Shown one piece after another: positions 19,453 through 29,938 of a stretch of 64,000 bases of DNA. Numbering within the stretch: position 1 is the first letter of the stretch; the number at the start of each line of letters is the position of its first letter. The notes beneath the pieces are model-generated. The model was not told the DNA's origin. It searched no databases and saw only the letters and a program-made list of their open reading frames with translations. The stretch is from Cafeteria roenbergensis (taxonomy: Eukaryota; Sar; Bigyra; Bicosoecida; Cafeteriaceae): assembly GCA_008330645.1 (NCBI GenBank), contig VLTN01000083.1, positions 1-64,000 of the forward strand, written 5' to 3'. Made by a program: the position numbers and the translations under genes.

Positions 19453-20073
19453 ACCCTCCGCAGCGGCCCAGCGGTCAGACCAAGGGTCCCCCCCGCCGGG
19501 CCGGCCGGCGAGCGGCTGGGCGGCCGGCCGACTGAGTGGACCAGCCAGCCTGCGGAGAGTCCCCGCCTCGCCGCCCGGCGACCCTTGGCCGCAGGCACGC
19601 TGCGGCCCACTTCAGGGCGCACAACCCGCACGCCCCCGCTATTCGCCCCCCCTCTCCCCCCAACATGGCAGTCCCTCGCAATTCCTCTGGGCGCCCTCCC
19701 CCCCTCTCCCCACGACCTCCCTGACGCGCCCCCGATCTTTCGGGCCGTGCGGTGAGGGGCTGCCCCGCCTCGCCCCGCGGTCTGACTGGCAGCAGTCGCC
19801 TCTCGGCTCGCGCGTGAACCAGCCGAGGCTTTGCGTGTGAGTGAGTGTGGGGAGCGCGCACCGGCAGGGCCCACCAACAGAACCGAATCACGCCTGTCAG
19901 CGCACCCCGCGATAGCCCTCGGAGCACCGCTCGCGGCTTCGACAGTTGCCTCGATGGACGCAGCGCACACGCACACACACGACGGCGCTGGCGTCACAAG
20001 AGACCGGGGTGCGGCGCAGCGGCGCTCACCAGCGGCGCTGCCGCCGCGAGACGCGCCCCGCGCGCCGCCCAGC
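19453..20073. other. Convergent intergenic region
   Basis: About 620 bases between two converging stop codons, FAM210-like and myotubularin, presumably their 3' UTRs. It contains pyrimidine-rich runs near 19,645-19,730 and a CACACA tract near 19,965-19,980. No gene seen. Confidence 0.55.
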
Positions 20074-23000
20074 CTAGTCGCTGGGCGACACCTCCTCGGC
20101 GGCCTCTGCCTCGCTCGTTGCGGCCAGCGCCTCCGCCGCCGCCTCCGCCGCCTCGGTGGCTCCTCCGGCCACAGCCTTCACCGCCCCTCCCAACGCCGCA
20201 ACGGGGTCGGCATCCGCCCCACCGTCGCCCATCGACGCGTCTCCCAGTGAGCCGTCCACCGCATCGTCGAAGGCAGCGTCGTCCGCTTCCAAATCGTCGC
20301 TGGGAGACGGCCCCGCCACGTCGCCGGGCGTCTCCATAAGGTCGGCGTCAGCGTCCTCCGCCGCTGGTCGCTCCACGGCATCAGCCACGGGCGCTGACTC
20401 CGCATCCGCCTCCGCATCCGCATCCGCATCCGCATCCGCATCCGCCACGTCGTCCTCGTCCCCCGCCTTGGCGCCGCCCGATACTGCCTGCTGCGCTGCC
20501 GCGGCCCGAGGCGCTGCCGCCGACGCAGTCGCCGCCGGGGGCGCCGCCGCGCTGGGCAGGGGGCTGGCCCCGGCGCCCGCCGCTCGGGCAGGCGCCGAAA
20601 CCGCTGCGGGGCCCTTGGCGGGCGAGGGCTCGCTACCAGCAACCTCGTCGTCAGCCGACGACGCCACTCGGTGGTTGGCCCCCACCTGCCCGGCGTTGAC
20701 GAGCACAGCCGCGAGAACGGTGGCAAGCGCATCCTCCGCGCCGGTTGCGAAACCGCTCTCCGCAAGCGCGCGCACTGCTGCGAGCGCAGCGCTGCGGCCT
20801 GCCTGCGACCCGGCAGGGACGGCAGAGCCGCCCGCCAGCTGCTTTTGCCTCGAGGGCGAGGCGGCGGCAGCGCTGGGCAGCTCGTCCAAGGGAAGGCTGT
20901 CCGCCAGGCCGCTGATGACGTCATCGGCGCGGGCGACGAGGGCCCGCGCTGCCGCGGCCCCGCCCCCGGTGAGCGACGCGGCGAGGCCCTGCATGGGGCT
21001 GACGGAGGGCACTGGGGAGAAGCGGAGGAAGAAGTCGTCCCAGAGGCGGACCTGCCTCAGCACGGGGGAGGGGTGCGAAGGAAGGATCGAGGGGTGGGTG
21101 CCGCCCACCCCAAAGAGAGCCGGTCGGTAGAGCGGGGAGAGGAACAGCCCCGGGGAGGAGAGCACGAAGTCCCAGACGCTGTCGGTGCGGAGGGGCAGCA
21201 TGGCCGCCCGCCGCTCGCGCTCGCAGTTGAACAGGAAGGATCCGAAGCGGCCGGAGGTGGAGTGGTGGGCGAGGAAGAGGGGGAGGCGGGGGCCCCACTC
21301 GAAGGCGGCGGGGAACTGCGAGCAGAGCTGGAAGGCGCAGTCGAGGAACTGCAGGAACACCGGCGAAACCTCCTTGTCCTCCGAGGCCTTGGCAGAGCCG
21401 TGCGCGAGCCGGCACTGGAACTTGTGGCCGAAGGAGAGCCACTCCTTCTCCACCAGCGACGCGAAACCGCGGATGGTACGGGCGAAGGGGTCGAGGATCA
21501 CCTGCGCGAGGCCGCAGACCTGTGCGGTGCGGTCCCAGCCGTCGGAGCAGTGGACGAGAACCGGGGCGGCGCGCCTGTGGAGGGCCTGGGCGACGCGCAT
21601 GGCCCCGCTGAGCACCGTGCGCACGTGCGAGAGCCACAGCGTGGCCTCCACCGAGCGGCCCCACTGCAGGTCCGGGCGCCGGCTGAGCGCCAGCGCCTCC
21701 ACCTTGCCCACGCTCTCGCGCATGCGGTGGATGTTCTCGATGTCCAGGAACCAGAGCGCGCACTGCTCGTACGTGGCCCCCTCGTAGCCCCAGCCCGCCA
21801 TCTTGTTCGCCACGGCGTTGGTGCGCGGCCGGCAGTCGGCGATGACCAGGCCCACGCGGCCCTCCCTGCCCTGCGGCGTCGACGTCCGGATGAGCCGCAG
21901 GAGGCGCTCGTCCACGGCGTTGGTCGCGTTGGTCACGCCGACGCGCGGCTGCGCGGAGCGCCACAGCGTCGCCCCGTTGCGGGGGTGGCGCCACGTCAGC
22001 GCCGGGATGCGGCCCCTGGACCGGAACTGCCGGATGGAGGCGATCTCCCTGTCGGAGAAGTGGGCCGGAACGCAAAGCAGAGCCGGGTACGTCGGGCTGA
22101 AGCGGTACTCGGCGTTGATACGGCTCAGACGCCAGGGCCTGCCGGCGTCTCCGGCAGAGCCGGCGTCGGGAACGGCGCCGATGCGGCGCAGCTCCTCCTC
22201 CGCGTCGTAGACGGACCAGCCGGGGGAGGGGCGGCCCTCCACGGAGGCGGTTGCCGCGCTGGGGGTCGGCGACGGCCGGTTGAAGGGGTTGGCAGCGTCG
22301 GCGGCGGCGGGGGCGGGGGCGGCGGCGGGGGCGGCGGCGGGGGCAGGGCGGGGAGGCGGGGGGCCGGTCACGCCCAGCGGGTCGCCGTAGCTGTGCGCTG
22401 GGGGGGAGACGGCGGCCTTGGCGGCAGGCGCAGCGGCGGGGGGGGCCGCGGCAGCAGCGGCGGCGGTCGCCTGGGCAGCGGCTTGGGCAGCGGCTTGGGC
22501 AGCGGCCTCGGCGCGACGACGCTTCGCTGCCGCTGCGCCCGCCGTGAACGCGAAGACGTCGTCGATCGACGCCGGGAAGGCGAGGGCGTGGATGAGCTTG
22601 TGGACCTGCGCGCACTCGCGGTCCCTGTTGAAGCCGAAGCGCATGAATCGGAAGTCCTTGCTGTGGACGTCGACGCAAGGAGCGGGGCAGTCCTGGGTGG
22701 CGCCACCGCGGGCCACAGAGCGAATGGACAGCAGGGGGACCGACAGAGCAGCGAGCGGCTGCTGGGGCATCACGGAGCGCATCGCGCCGCGGTCCAGGGG
22801 CTCGAACCGGAGCCTGTAGGAGGTGCACGAGAGAAGCCCCGCGAGCGGCTTGTGGCCAACCATGAGGTTGCAAGGCGACTCCCGGATAAAGGCGGTCTCC
22901 CCCTCGAGCATTGCCCCCTCGAGCCTGGTCACGGAGTCGCACCAGGAGCTGCTGAGGGCGCCGGCGCCCGAGCCTGCGCTGCCGCCGGGCACAACAGGGG

Positions 23001-23265
23001 AGGTGCTGAGCTGGCCGCCAGGGCTGCGATCGTCGCCCGCAGCGCTCGCCCCAGGATGCCCTGCCGCCGCGTCCGTCGCCACGGGGCTCGAGCCCATCGC
23101 CCCCGCACCCCGGCGCTGGCTGTTGAGCTCGGAGAACTCCTCGCCCGCCGCGTGCTCCTCGGGCCACGAGAGGATCCGCCTTGCTGGCGCGCCGGCGCCG
23201 CCCCCTCCCGCCCCTGCCTGCGGGCGGGCGGCAAAGGGGTTGTTGCGCGCCTCGGGGTCCGACAT
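20074..23265 (-). CDS. Myotubularin-family phosphoinositide 3-phosphatase
   Basis: Single exon, 1063 aa from the ATG at 23265. The frame is open further upstream to 23409, but the next residues lack domain character. Order: a disordered start (SDPEARNNPFAARP), a PH-GRAM region (about residues 125-250, with NLMVGHKPLAGLLSC), an Ala/Pro linker with PNPF-like motifs, and the myotubularin phosphatase with the active-site loop VHCSDGWDRTAQ near residue 571. The Cys-x5-Arg signature is complete, so activity on PI3P and PI(3,5)P2 in endosomes is expected. The last 250 residues are disordered, Ala/Asp-rich, with a hexamer-encoded (DA)n run at about 20,400-20,446. No FYVE or C1 domain follows. It starts 155 bases from the divergent kinase gene. 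Confidence 0.85.
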   Translation of the reverse strand: MSDPEARNNPFAARPQAGAGGGGAGAPARRILSWPEEHAAGEEFSELNSQRRGAGAMGSSPVATDAAAGHPGASAAGDDRSPGGQLSTSPVVPGGSAGSGAGALSSSWCDSVTRLEGAMLEGETAFIRESPCNLMVGHKPLAGLLSCTSYRLRFEPLDRGAMRSVMPQQPLAALSVPLLSIRSVARGGATQDCPAPCVDVHSKDFRFMRFGFNRDRECAQVHKLIHALAFPASIDDVFAFTAGAAAAKRRRAEAAAQAAAQAAAQATAAAAAAAPPAAAPAAKAAVSPPAHSYGDPLGVTGPPPPRPAPAAAPAAAPAPAAADAANPFNRPSPTPSAATASVEGRPSPGWSVYDAEEELRRIGAVPDAGSAGDAGRPWRLSRINAEYRFSPTYPALLCVPAHFSDREIASIRQFRSRGRIPALTWRHPRNGATLWRSAQPRVGVTNATNAVDERLLRLIRTSTPQGREGRVGLVIADCRPRTNAVANKMAGWGYEGATYEQCALWFLDIENIHRMRESVGKVEALALSRRPDLQWGRSVEATLWLSHVRTVLSGAMRVAQALHRRAAPVLVHCSDGWDRTAQVCGLAQVILDPFARTIRGFASLVEKEWLSFGHKFQCRLAHGSAKASEDKEVSPVFLQFLDCAFQLCSQFPAAFEWGPRLPLFLAHHSTSGRFGSFLFNCERERRAAMLPLRTDSVWDFVLSSPGLFLSPLYRPALFGVGGTHPSILPSHPSPVLRQVRLWDDFFLRFSPVPSVSPMQGLAASLTGGGAAAARALVARADDVISGLADSLPLDELPSAAAASPSRQKQLAGGSAVPAGSQAGRSAALAAVRALAESGFATGAEDALATVLAAVLVNAGQVGANHRVASSADDEVAGSEPSPAKGPAAVSAPARAAGAGASPLPSAAAPPAATASAAAPRAAAAQQAVSGGAKAGDEDDVADADADADADAEADAESAPVADAVERPAAEDADADLMETPGDVAGPSPSDDLEADDAAFDDAVDGSLGDASMGDGGADADPVAALGGAVKAVAGGATEAAEAAAEALAATSEAEAAEEVSPSD

Positions 23266-23420
23266 GGCGCGCTGAAGCCGGCTGCGGCGGCTGCGCTGCG
23301 CCCCAGCAACGGCGCTGGGTGGCTTGCGTCGGCGATCGGCCAAGCGCAGCAACCAAGTTGAACGCGCGCTCTGCAAGGCGAAAAAGTTCTCTCTCGGCTC
23401 GCCACTCACCTATGTGAGCA
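23266..23420. promoter_or_regulatory. Divergent promoter region of myotubularin and a protein kinase
   Basis: Only 155 bases separate the two outward start codons, so the promoters must overlap. No known element was recognised. If the upstream myotubularin ATG at 23409 is used, the gap shrinks to 11 bases, which argues for the inner start. Confidence 0.45.
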
Positions 23421-26183
23421 ATGGAGAGTTCTCACAGCGTTCGTCTCCTCCTCCGCCTGGCTGACGGCAGGATGGTGCATGTCATCGCCGACCGGGTAGG
23501 CGGCGGGAACCAGGGCAGCGTGAGCCAGTCAGGCTGTCAACCGCCCGAGCCAAGATCCAGCCGCGCCGTTGCCTTGCCGTTGGAGGCAGCCGCAAGGCTC
23601 CCCCCTCCGCCCTGCCCCCCGCGCGCAGTTGCAATTGAGCCAAGCTTGAGCCCTTTGAGAGGAGGCGGAGCTCTGCGGCCCGCGCGCTCGGCCGCAATGG
23701 CGCCAATGTTCCACGCGTTGTTGCAATTCCTCGGCTGCAGGTTTACCGCACGGCCGGCGACTACCCCTGCGTCCTCAAGGTCTTCGGCGAGGCCGGTCAC
23801 GTGAGCTCGCCATGGTCTGTGGCTTGTTGGGCCCGGTGACCCGAGGCCTTCAGCGGCCGCCCGGCGAGCGACAAGTGGTGCAAGAAAGTTCTTGTCTCTG
23901 GTTGCTTTTTCCTACCACCCGCCGCAGCCGAGCTCGGACGCCGCCTGCCTCCGTGAGCTGGCGCACAGCAGCCACGCGATGGATGCCCTGTCCCGCAGCC
24001 TTGTCTGCAGCAGGTGCACCCAGGCCCGTGGGGGGCTCCGCCCGGGGGGTGAGGCGCATCTCCAGGCGTTTGTTTGCCCCAGCTGCCGGGCATGTTTCCG
24101 GGAAGGTTCCGCAGCACCTCCCTCTGCGAAACTCTTCCATGATGCCAAAGTATGCCTGCACGAGGGCACGGCAGTCACCCTCGGCCATGTACTCGACGGA
24201 GACAGGCATCTGCGCGCGGTGATCATGCCGGACCTGGGTGAGCCCTCGGGGAGCGTGTTCCGTCGGCTTCATCGCGCCGGGAACCGGCGCAACACCATCG
24301 CCATGGCACTCAGGTACCTCGTCCAGGTCCTGAGCCAGCTCATGAGCCTAAGCGAGGCAGGCGCTGTGCACAGCGACGTCAAGGCGGACAACATCGCCAT
24401 CTCCCAGCGCCTGGGAGCTGTGCTGATCGACTTCGGCTTCGCCATGGAGGCCACGGCCCCGCCGATTCCGGGCGACCCCTGTGGCGTGATGGTCGACACG
24501 CTCTGCGGAATGACCGCAACCCACGTCGCCCCCGAGGCCATCGATGCGTATCTTGCTTCCTTCGGCGAGGGTGCGCACTACGATGCAGCAAAGGCGGACG
24601 TTTATGCGTGCGGCGTCACGCTCTTCGAGTGGGTCTTCGGTTCGGCTCCGTACAGCCCTCCTATCTACCGCCACGACATCGGCGGCGGCCGCCATGTGGA
24701 CCTCCCGGGGCTCGACCGCACCGAGCAACGCGTGGCGGCTGCCTTTGACGAGCGCGTTCCGGAGCTCAATGGCCGCGTGCCGGACGCGCTGATCGAGCGC
24801 CTTCGGACTGTCTGCACCGGAATGTGCAACCCGGACCACGCACGCCGGCTGTCCGCCGCTGAGGCCTTGCGCCTCGCCACGGACGCTCTGGCGATCGCCG
24901 AAGGGCGCGCGCCGCAGCCGGCCCTGCCGCTCGAGGCGCATGGCCCCGCGGCGACCCAACGCCCAGCGGACGCCGGGGTGGCCCCCTGGCAGCAGAGGGG
25001 TGCTGCCTACACGCCCGCGCTTGTATCGGGCGGCGCCGTCGCTGCGGGCAGCGCAATCGGAAGAAACGCTGCGCCGTCCCTGGCCGCCAATATGCGCCGG
25101 CTCGACGCGCACGTGCGCGCCTCCCCTCCTGCCGCCTGCCCGGCCGCCGCCGCCGCTGCCGCTGGATCAGCCGCTGGTCCAGCTGCCGCCTGCCAGGCCG
25201 CCGCCGCCGATTCTGTCTGGGATGCCGCTGGATCAGCCGCTGATCCAGCTGCCGCCTGCCAGGCCGCCGCCGCCGATTCTGTCTGGGATGCCGCTGGATC
25301 AGCCGCTGATCCAGCTGCCGCCCGTCAGGCAGCCGCCGCCGCCGCAAGTTGTCTGTGGGCCGGAACTGAATCAGCCGCTGATTCAGCTGCCGCCACCCAT
25401 CAGCCCTCCTGCCACGCTGGCATCACCGGTGCCCCTGCATCGGGGGCGGGCCATGCAACGCCCGCCGGGCCGCGCTCGCCGCTCTCTAAACCTGAGCCCC
25501 AGCAGCGGCAGCGGGGAGGCGTGCGGCTCAGCCCCCTGCTGGATGAGTGCCTCTGGCAGGCACGAACCCTCATGGAAGACATGTCGTGGCTTTCTGCCCA
25601 GCTCGCAAGGTCCCCTTCGCCATTCTCGTCATCATCATCATCATCATCCTCGTCCTCGGCGGCGGCGGCGGCGGCGGCAGCGCAGTCGACGCATGCGTCT
25701 CGCGCAGCGGCTGCGGCCCTGGCTGCCGCTGCCGCTGGCACTGGTTGTGAGGACTCTCATCGCGGTGGTGTCTGGCGGGCCGACCCACCTGCCAGCCCAG
25801 GCAGCTCATACAGCGCCGGGCGGCGCACCATTCCCGGGTACCGCACAGCCCATGGGTGGGGTTCCACCTCCGTTGACGAGTTCGGTCTGGGCACGGGAAG
25901 CCTCTCCGCCGCAGAGCCGAACTGTCCCGCCAAGCGCCTCCGGATGGACCCTGGTGCGCAGAACGACAGGCCGTGGGCTGCCGCTGCTGCTGAAGCGTTG
26001 GGGGCCGATCCGTGGGCGTGCGCCTGGCCGCCCCAGGAATGCCCCACTCCGGACCAGGCTGCCGCAGAGGACGACGACAGCCCCGACGAGGACGACGACA
26101 GCCCCGACGAGGACGACGACAGCCCCGACGAGGGCGGTGCCCGCATGCGGTTCAAGCGCAGGCGCAGCGGCCGCCGCCGCTAG
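23421..26183 (+). CDS. Serine/threonine-type protein kinase with long low-complexity tail
   Basis: Three exons, 23421-23519, 23741-23800 and 23928-26183, all phase 0 with GTGAGC donors and GCAG acceptors; 804 aa. Exon 1 supplies the glycine loop (GGGNQGS), exon 2 the lysine strand (VLKVF, Lys46) and exon 3 the rest: HSDVKADN catalytic loop, DFGFA, a VAPE motif and ADVYACGVTLFEW. Lys, catalytic Asp and DFG Asp are present, so it is probably active, but Arg of HRD is Ser. I cannot place it in a subfamily. The C-terminal 450 residues are disordered: a 66-base repeat, runs of Ser and Ala, three SPDEDDD repeats, and a basic end RFKRRRSGRRR that could be a nuclear signal. It converges on another kinase gene. 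Confidence 0.8.
25161..25400 (+). repeat. 66-bp tandem repeat in the kinase tail, about 3.5 copies
   Basis: Units begin at 25161, 25227 and 25293, with a diverged fourth near 25,365. Each contains the near-palindrome GGATCAGCCGCTGATCC. Unit length is 22 codons, so the kinase frame is kept (Ala-rich). The next frame (open about 24,940-26,238) reads a proline-rich PLDQPLIQLPPARPPPP pattern instead. Confidence 0.8.
26070..26135 (+). repeat. 21-bp acidic coding repeat, three copies
   Basis: The unit encodes SPDEDDD and sits just before the basic C-terminus of the kinase. Length is a multiple of three, so copy-number change would not break the frame. Confidence 0.75.
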
Positions 26184-26740
26184 ACGGCGGAGCACACTGC
26201 TGGCTCGAAGCGGCCGGCATTCGCCCGCCGGCCTGTGACTGGGCTGGGCCTTCTGCAGGACGGCTGTTCTGTCGAGTGTTGAGTGGCGGATCGCTCCACG
26301 CTGCAGCCGGCTGGCGCCGGAGCGCGGGAGGTTCTGCAGAATGACTTTTGCGTTGGGACTCTTGTCTGTTGCCCACAACTCCGTCGTGCGTTGCTCCTCG
26401 ATCGCTTCGGGGGCTTGAGTTGGGCGATGGTTCGCTGCCGGCTGATTCCGCTTCGCTTGTTCTTGCTTCGTGTGCCGGGTGCGTGGCCGATCGTTTTTGA
26501 ATCGCATGCCGTGCCAAACTCGGTCGTTGGCAGCTCCCTGGCGCCGCTTCTCGTCCCAGCGCAGAACTCAACCGCTGCAGTGCGGGTCGCAGAGCGCATA
26601 AGCACGCTGTCGCGCGGCTGGGCATGGCCTGGCACCGCGCCAGTTTCACAAAGGGGCACGCAGAGGGTGCCAAAAAAGAAAACAAAGAATCTGTGAAGCA
26701 AGGTTGCCGCCAAGGCGCAGCAGCCTCGTCGTGGTCGAGA
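26184..26740. other. Convergent intergenic region between two kinase genes, lower G+C
   Basis: About 557 bases between converging stops. Its middle (26,330-26,700) is clearly less G+C-rich than the genes. Presumably two 3' UTRs. No gene recognised. Confidence 0.55.
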
Positions 26741-28966
26741 TCATGCCGCCGTTGCAGCGAGCCACCGCTCCAGGCTGCGGCCTTGTTGTCGGGCCATGTG
26801 CTCCATCCCGTCGTTTTCGGCCTCGATGACGATGCGCACGCCCTCGCCTCCGTCCTCCCGCTCGAATAGTTGCAGCACGAACGCGTTGCCGCCGTGGGTG
26901 AACCTCCTGACCGGCTTGCCCGCCTTGCGGGTTGCTCGGTCGTCCAACAAGCGCACAAACCCGCCCAATTGATGGAAGAACGCTGCAGGGTCGCAACGGA
27001 CGAGGGCGGTGTAGCTGGCGGCCTTGATCGCCTCCTGGTTGAGGCTTGGTAGGAGGGCAAGGGACGGGCTCGGCTGCCCCTCTGGTGGGCTGTTGTAGCG
27101 AGACGGGTGAGACACCGACGCCCCAGCACGCCTGTCTGTCGAGCTCTCTCTGGGCGACGGGGAGCCGGCGTCCACATAGCGCCCGTTCACAGCGGCAGGC
27201 GCAGCGCAAGCGGAGGCCGAACCGGCTGCTGCTGCGGACGATGCGGCGGCGGCCGGGCCGGCTGATGGCGGCGGTCCGGCGCCAGCCGGGGCAAGGCTTG
27301 GCACGGCAATGCGGCTCGGGGCCGCGCGGGCAAGGGGGGTTCCCCCGTGGCGCGCTGAGGCCACGCTGAGGCCGGGGTCGGCGGGCCGGCTCTGCTCGGG
27401 CGCAGGGGCGCCCAGGGTCAGCTCCTTGGAGAAGTGGAGGATGGTGCCGTCGTGAATGGCCTTCAGGAGGGTCTTGTGCAGCTCGGCGTGGAAGGCTGGC
27501 GTGGCGGCCTTCATCCATGCTGCCTGCGTGAGCACGCTTGTGGACACGCGACTTCTGGGGTCAGAGTCGAGCATGGCTTCCGCGATGCAGATGAAAGACT
27601 CTGCCGCGGGGTCGTGGAGCGGGGAGCCATGTGCCGCCGCCCTGTGCACGCGCCAGAACCCGCCGAAATCGCGCCTGTGCAGAGCTTCTGGGGCTCCATC
27701 GACGTGCAGCGGGTGCACGCCCATGACGAGGGAAAAGTACACGCAGCCGATCGACCACACGTCGGCCTTTGCCGCGTCGATGGGGCTGTAGCGCGCGTTC
27801 ACCTCCGGCGCCGCCCACCAGGCTGTAAAGCCCGTGGTCTTGGCCACATCCACGATACCGAGCGCCGCCGTCGGGGAGCCCGCGCTGTTGCCCACGGCGT
27901 GGCCAAAGTCCGCCAACTTGGTGCAGCCCCGCTTGTCGATGAGGACGTTCTCGGGCTTGATGTCCATGTGGGCGATGCCGCTCGTGTGGCAAGCGTGCGC
28001 TGCTCCGACGAGCTCCACAAGCACCGCCGTTGCTGTGAAGACCCGCTGTGCCATGGAGGCCCTGGATGCGCCCCATACGTGGTGCAGCCCCACCATGGCA
28101 AAATGCAGCGTCCCGGCGCATTCGTCCATGACAATGCAGTCCGCGGCCAGCTGCTCGCTCGGCCCGGACGGCAAAGGCACGCGCACAGCCAGCGATGCGG
28201 TGCGGTGCTGCCGGATGATGAACTCGGAGCGGCCGGAGACCCGCTCGAGGGCCAGGCTTTCGTTGCGGCAAGCCCGCCGATGCTGCGATGGCGGGGGGGG
28301 GGGAGTCAACGAAACGCGGGCAGGCCGAGCAATGGCGCCAGGCGCGCGATGGGGGCAGTCGCGACTGCCAGCCCCGCAATCAAACGCGCGAGCGCGTGCA
28401 GGGCCCTCGCGGGTGCGGGGGTGGCTGCTCGTGGGAGACATGGGGCGCGCCACAGGCGGCAGCTGCTGCTGCACACACTCGAAAGGCAAGCTCCACTGAT
28501 TTTCCGGCCTGCAACAGTGGCGGACATGGCCAAGTCAGCTCCCAGAACAATGCCCCCCCCCCTCTCTCCTGGGTGAGCTGCCGGAAGCCCATGCCGGGGC
28601 CCGGCAAGGCTCCGCCCGCGAGCTTCGCCCAAGGCGGTCAGGGGCGGAAACTGCTCACAGTCGCATCCGCGGTGAGCGTGCCGTCCTTCCAGCGCGCAAA
28701 GACTTTGACCGCGATGTCCGACCCAAGCACTCTGGATGTCACCACCTGCTCGCACGGGAAAAGGCACGGAACCGACCGCAGACGGAGCCAGTGGGGAGAG
28801 GGTGGGCGCACGGCCGCTCGGGCGCGAGTTTGCGAGGCCAAGGGGCCCTCACGAAAGCTTGGCCGCCGCGGCCGATGCACATTGCTGATATGGGCGCAAC
28901 GCCCGGCGATGGCTGCAGCTCCACCGTCGAGCCGATCCCCGGGTCCACGCCCGGGCTCTCGGCCAT
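26741..28966 (-). CDS. Serine/threonine-type protein kinase with conserved C-terminal segment
   Basis: Three exons, 28853-28966, 28659-28745 and 26741-28282, all phase 0; donors GTGAGG and GTGAGC, acceptors AGCAG and CGCAG; 580 aa from the ATG at 28966. Exon 1 ends with the glycine loop IGRGGQAF, exon 2 gives DIAVKVF (Lys52), and exon 3 gives the C-helix (ESLALERVSGRSEFI), the catalytic loop HMDIKPEN, DFGHA, WWAAPE and DVWSIGC. All catalytic residues except Arg of HRD are present. After an Ala/Pro/Ser linker the last 110 residues look folded (AASYTALVRCDPAAFFHQLG, then NAFVLQLFEREDGG), possibly a regulatory domain I cannot name. It lies tail to tail with the previous kinase; intron positions around the glycine loop and lysine strand are similar in the two. 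Confidence 0.8.
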
Positions 28967-29938
28967 TGCGAATTCTCCCTCGGGTGGCACCAGAGGCGGC
29001 AGTGCGGCGCCGGGCGAGGCCGCGGCCGCCAGCAGAGCCGGGCTCCAGCTGTCCGGCTCGCCACCCTGCGGGGCACGGGTGCGCGGCCAATGTGGAGGCG
29101 TCCGATTCCCGCGGTGGGCGCGAGTCCCTGCAACTGTGGCCCAGCTCGGACAGCGCTGGCGGGCGCTGCGGTACTTTGGGGGCCATTTCGAGCGCTCGAC
29201 TGCGGTTAAAGACGCTCACTCTGCGGTGCATGCCAGCTCCACTTGCAGGCGGCAGGCTGTCGCCCCCCGCCTCGCGGCAGCGCCTTGCTCGCCAAGGCGT
29301 CTCCGGCCCCAAAGCCGGCTCGGACCATGAGTCGCGCGCGCACGCGAGCATGCCGCAGCGCCCGAATTGCTCGCCTTGCGCTCTTGACAGCACGAGTGCG
29401 GACGCTACAGGCTGCGCCTGCGGGCGGCAGAGCAGTGCTCGGACGGCACGGGGCCGCGGGCGCCGGCTCCTCCATCCGCAGGCGCAGTCGGGAACGGGCA
29501 GTGAGTTTGCTTGGCGCGCTTCGGTTCTTCGCGCGTGTCTGCCCAGTTTCGCGCGCCACAGATGCGCCTCGGGCAGTGCGCCCGCCCAAAGGTGAACCGA
29601 CGAGCCAGCCAGGCGGGCCGACCGGGGCCACATCCGGTCAACTATGAACCGCGCCCGGCGCGCTCGTTGCGGCAGCAAGGCGCACAAGCAGGGCGCGCGG
29701 CGCGCAGGTTTTCCCCCCAACACCCGCACGAGGCAACTACAATTCCCGCCACACGTGCTTTGGGGAGCAGAGCGCGCTGGGCCATGCCCTGGAGCAGGTG
29801 TGCGAGCCGGGGGGGGCACACTCGAGGGAGCGCACAAGGCGCAAACTCTGCTCGGCGCGAGGGCTCTGCCGCAATGGCACAAAAAGTGCGGCAAGTTTTC
29901 GCGGCTGCCCGCTTGGCCCACAAGGCGAAAGAGCCGCA
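28967..29938. promoter_or_regulatory. Divergent intergenic region, kinase and eIF3i
   Basis: About 970 bases between two outward start codons; it must contain both promoters. Open frames on both strands overlap and look like composition artefacts. No tRNA or other RNA gene was recognised. Confidence 0.45.

Noticed and set aside
23266-23420. Use of the upstream myotubularin ATG at 23409
   Set aside because: It would leave 11 bases to the divergent kinase start, and the added residues lack family similarity.
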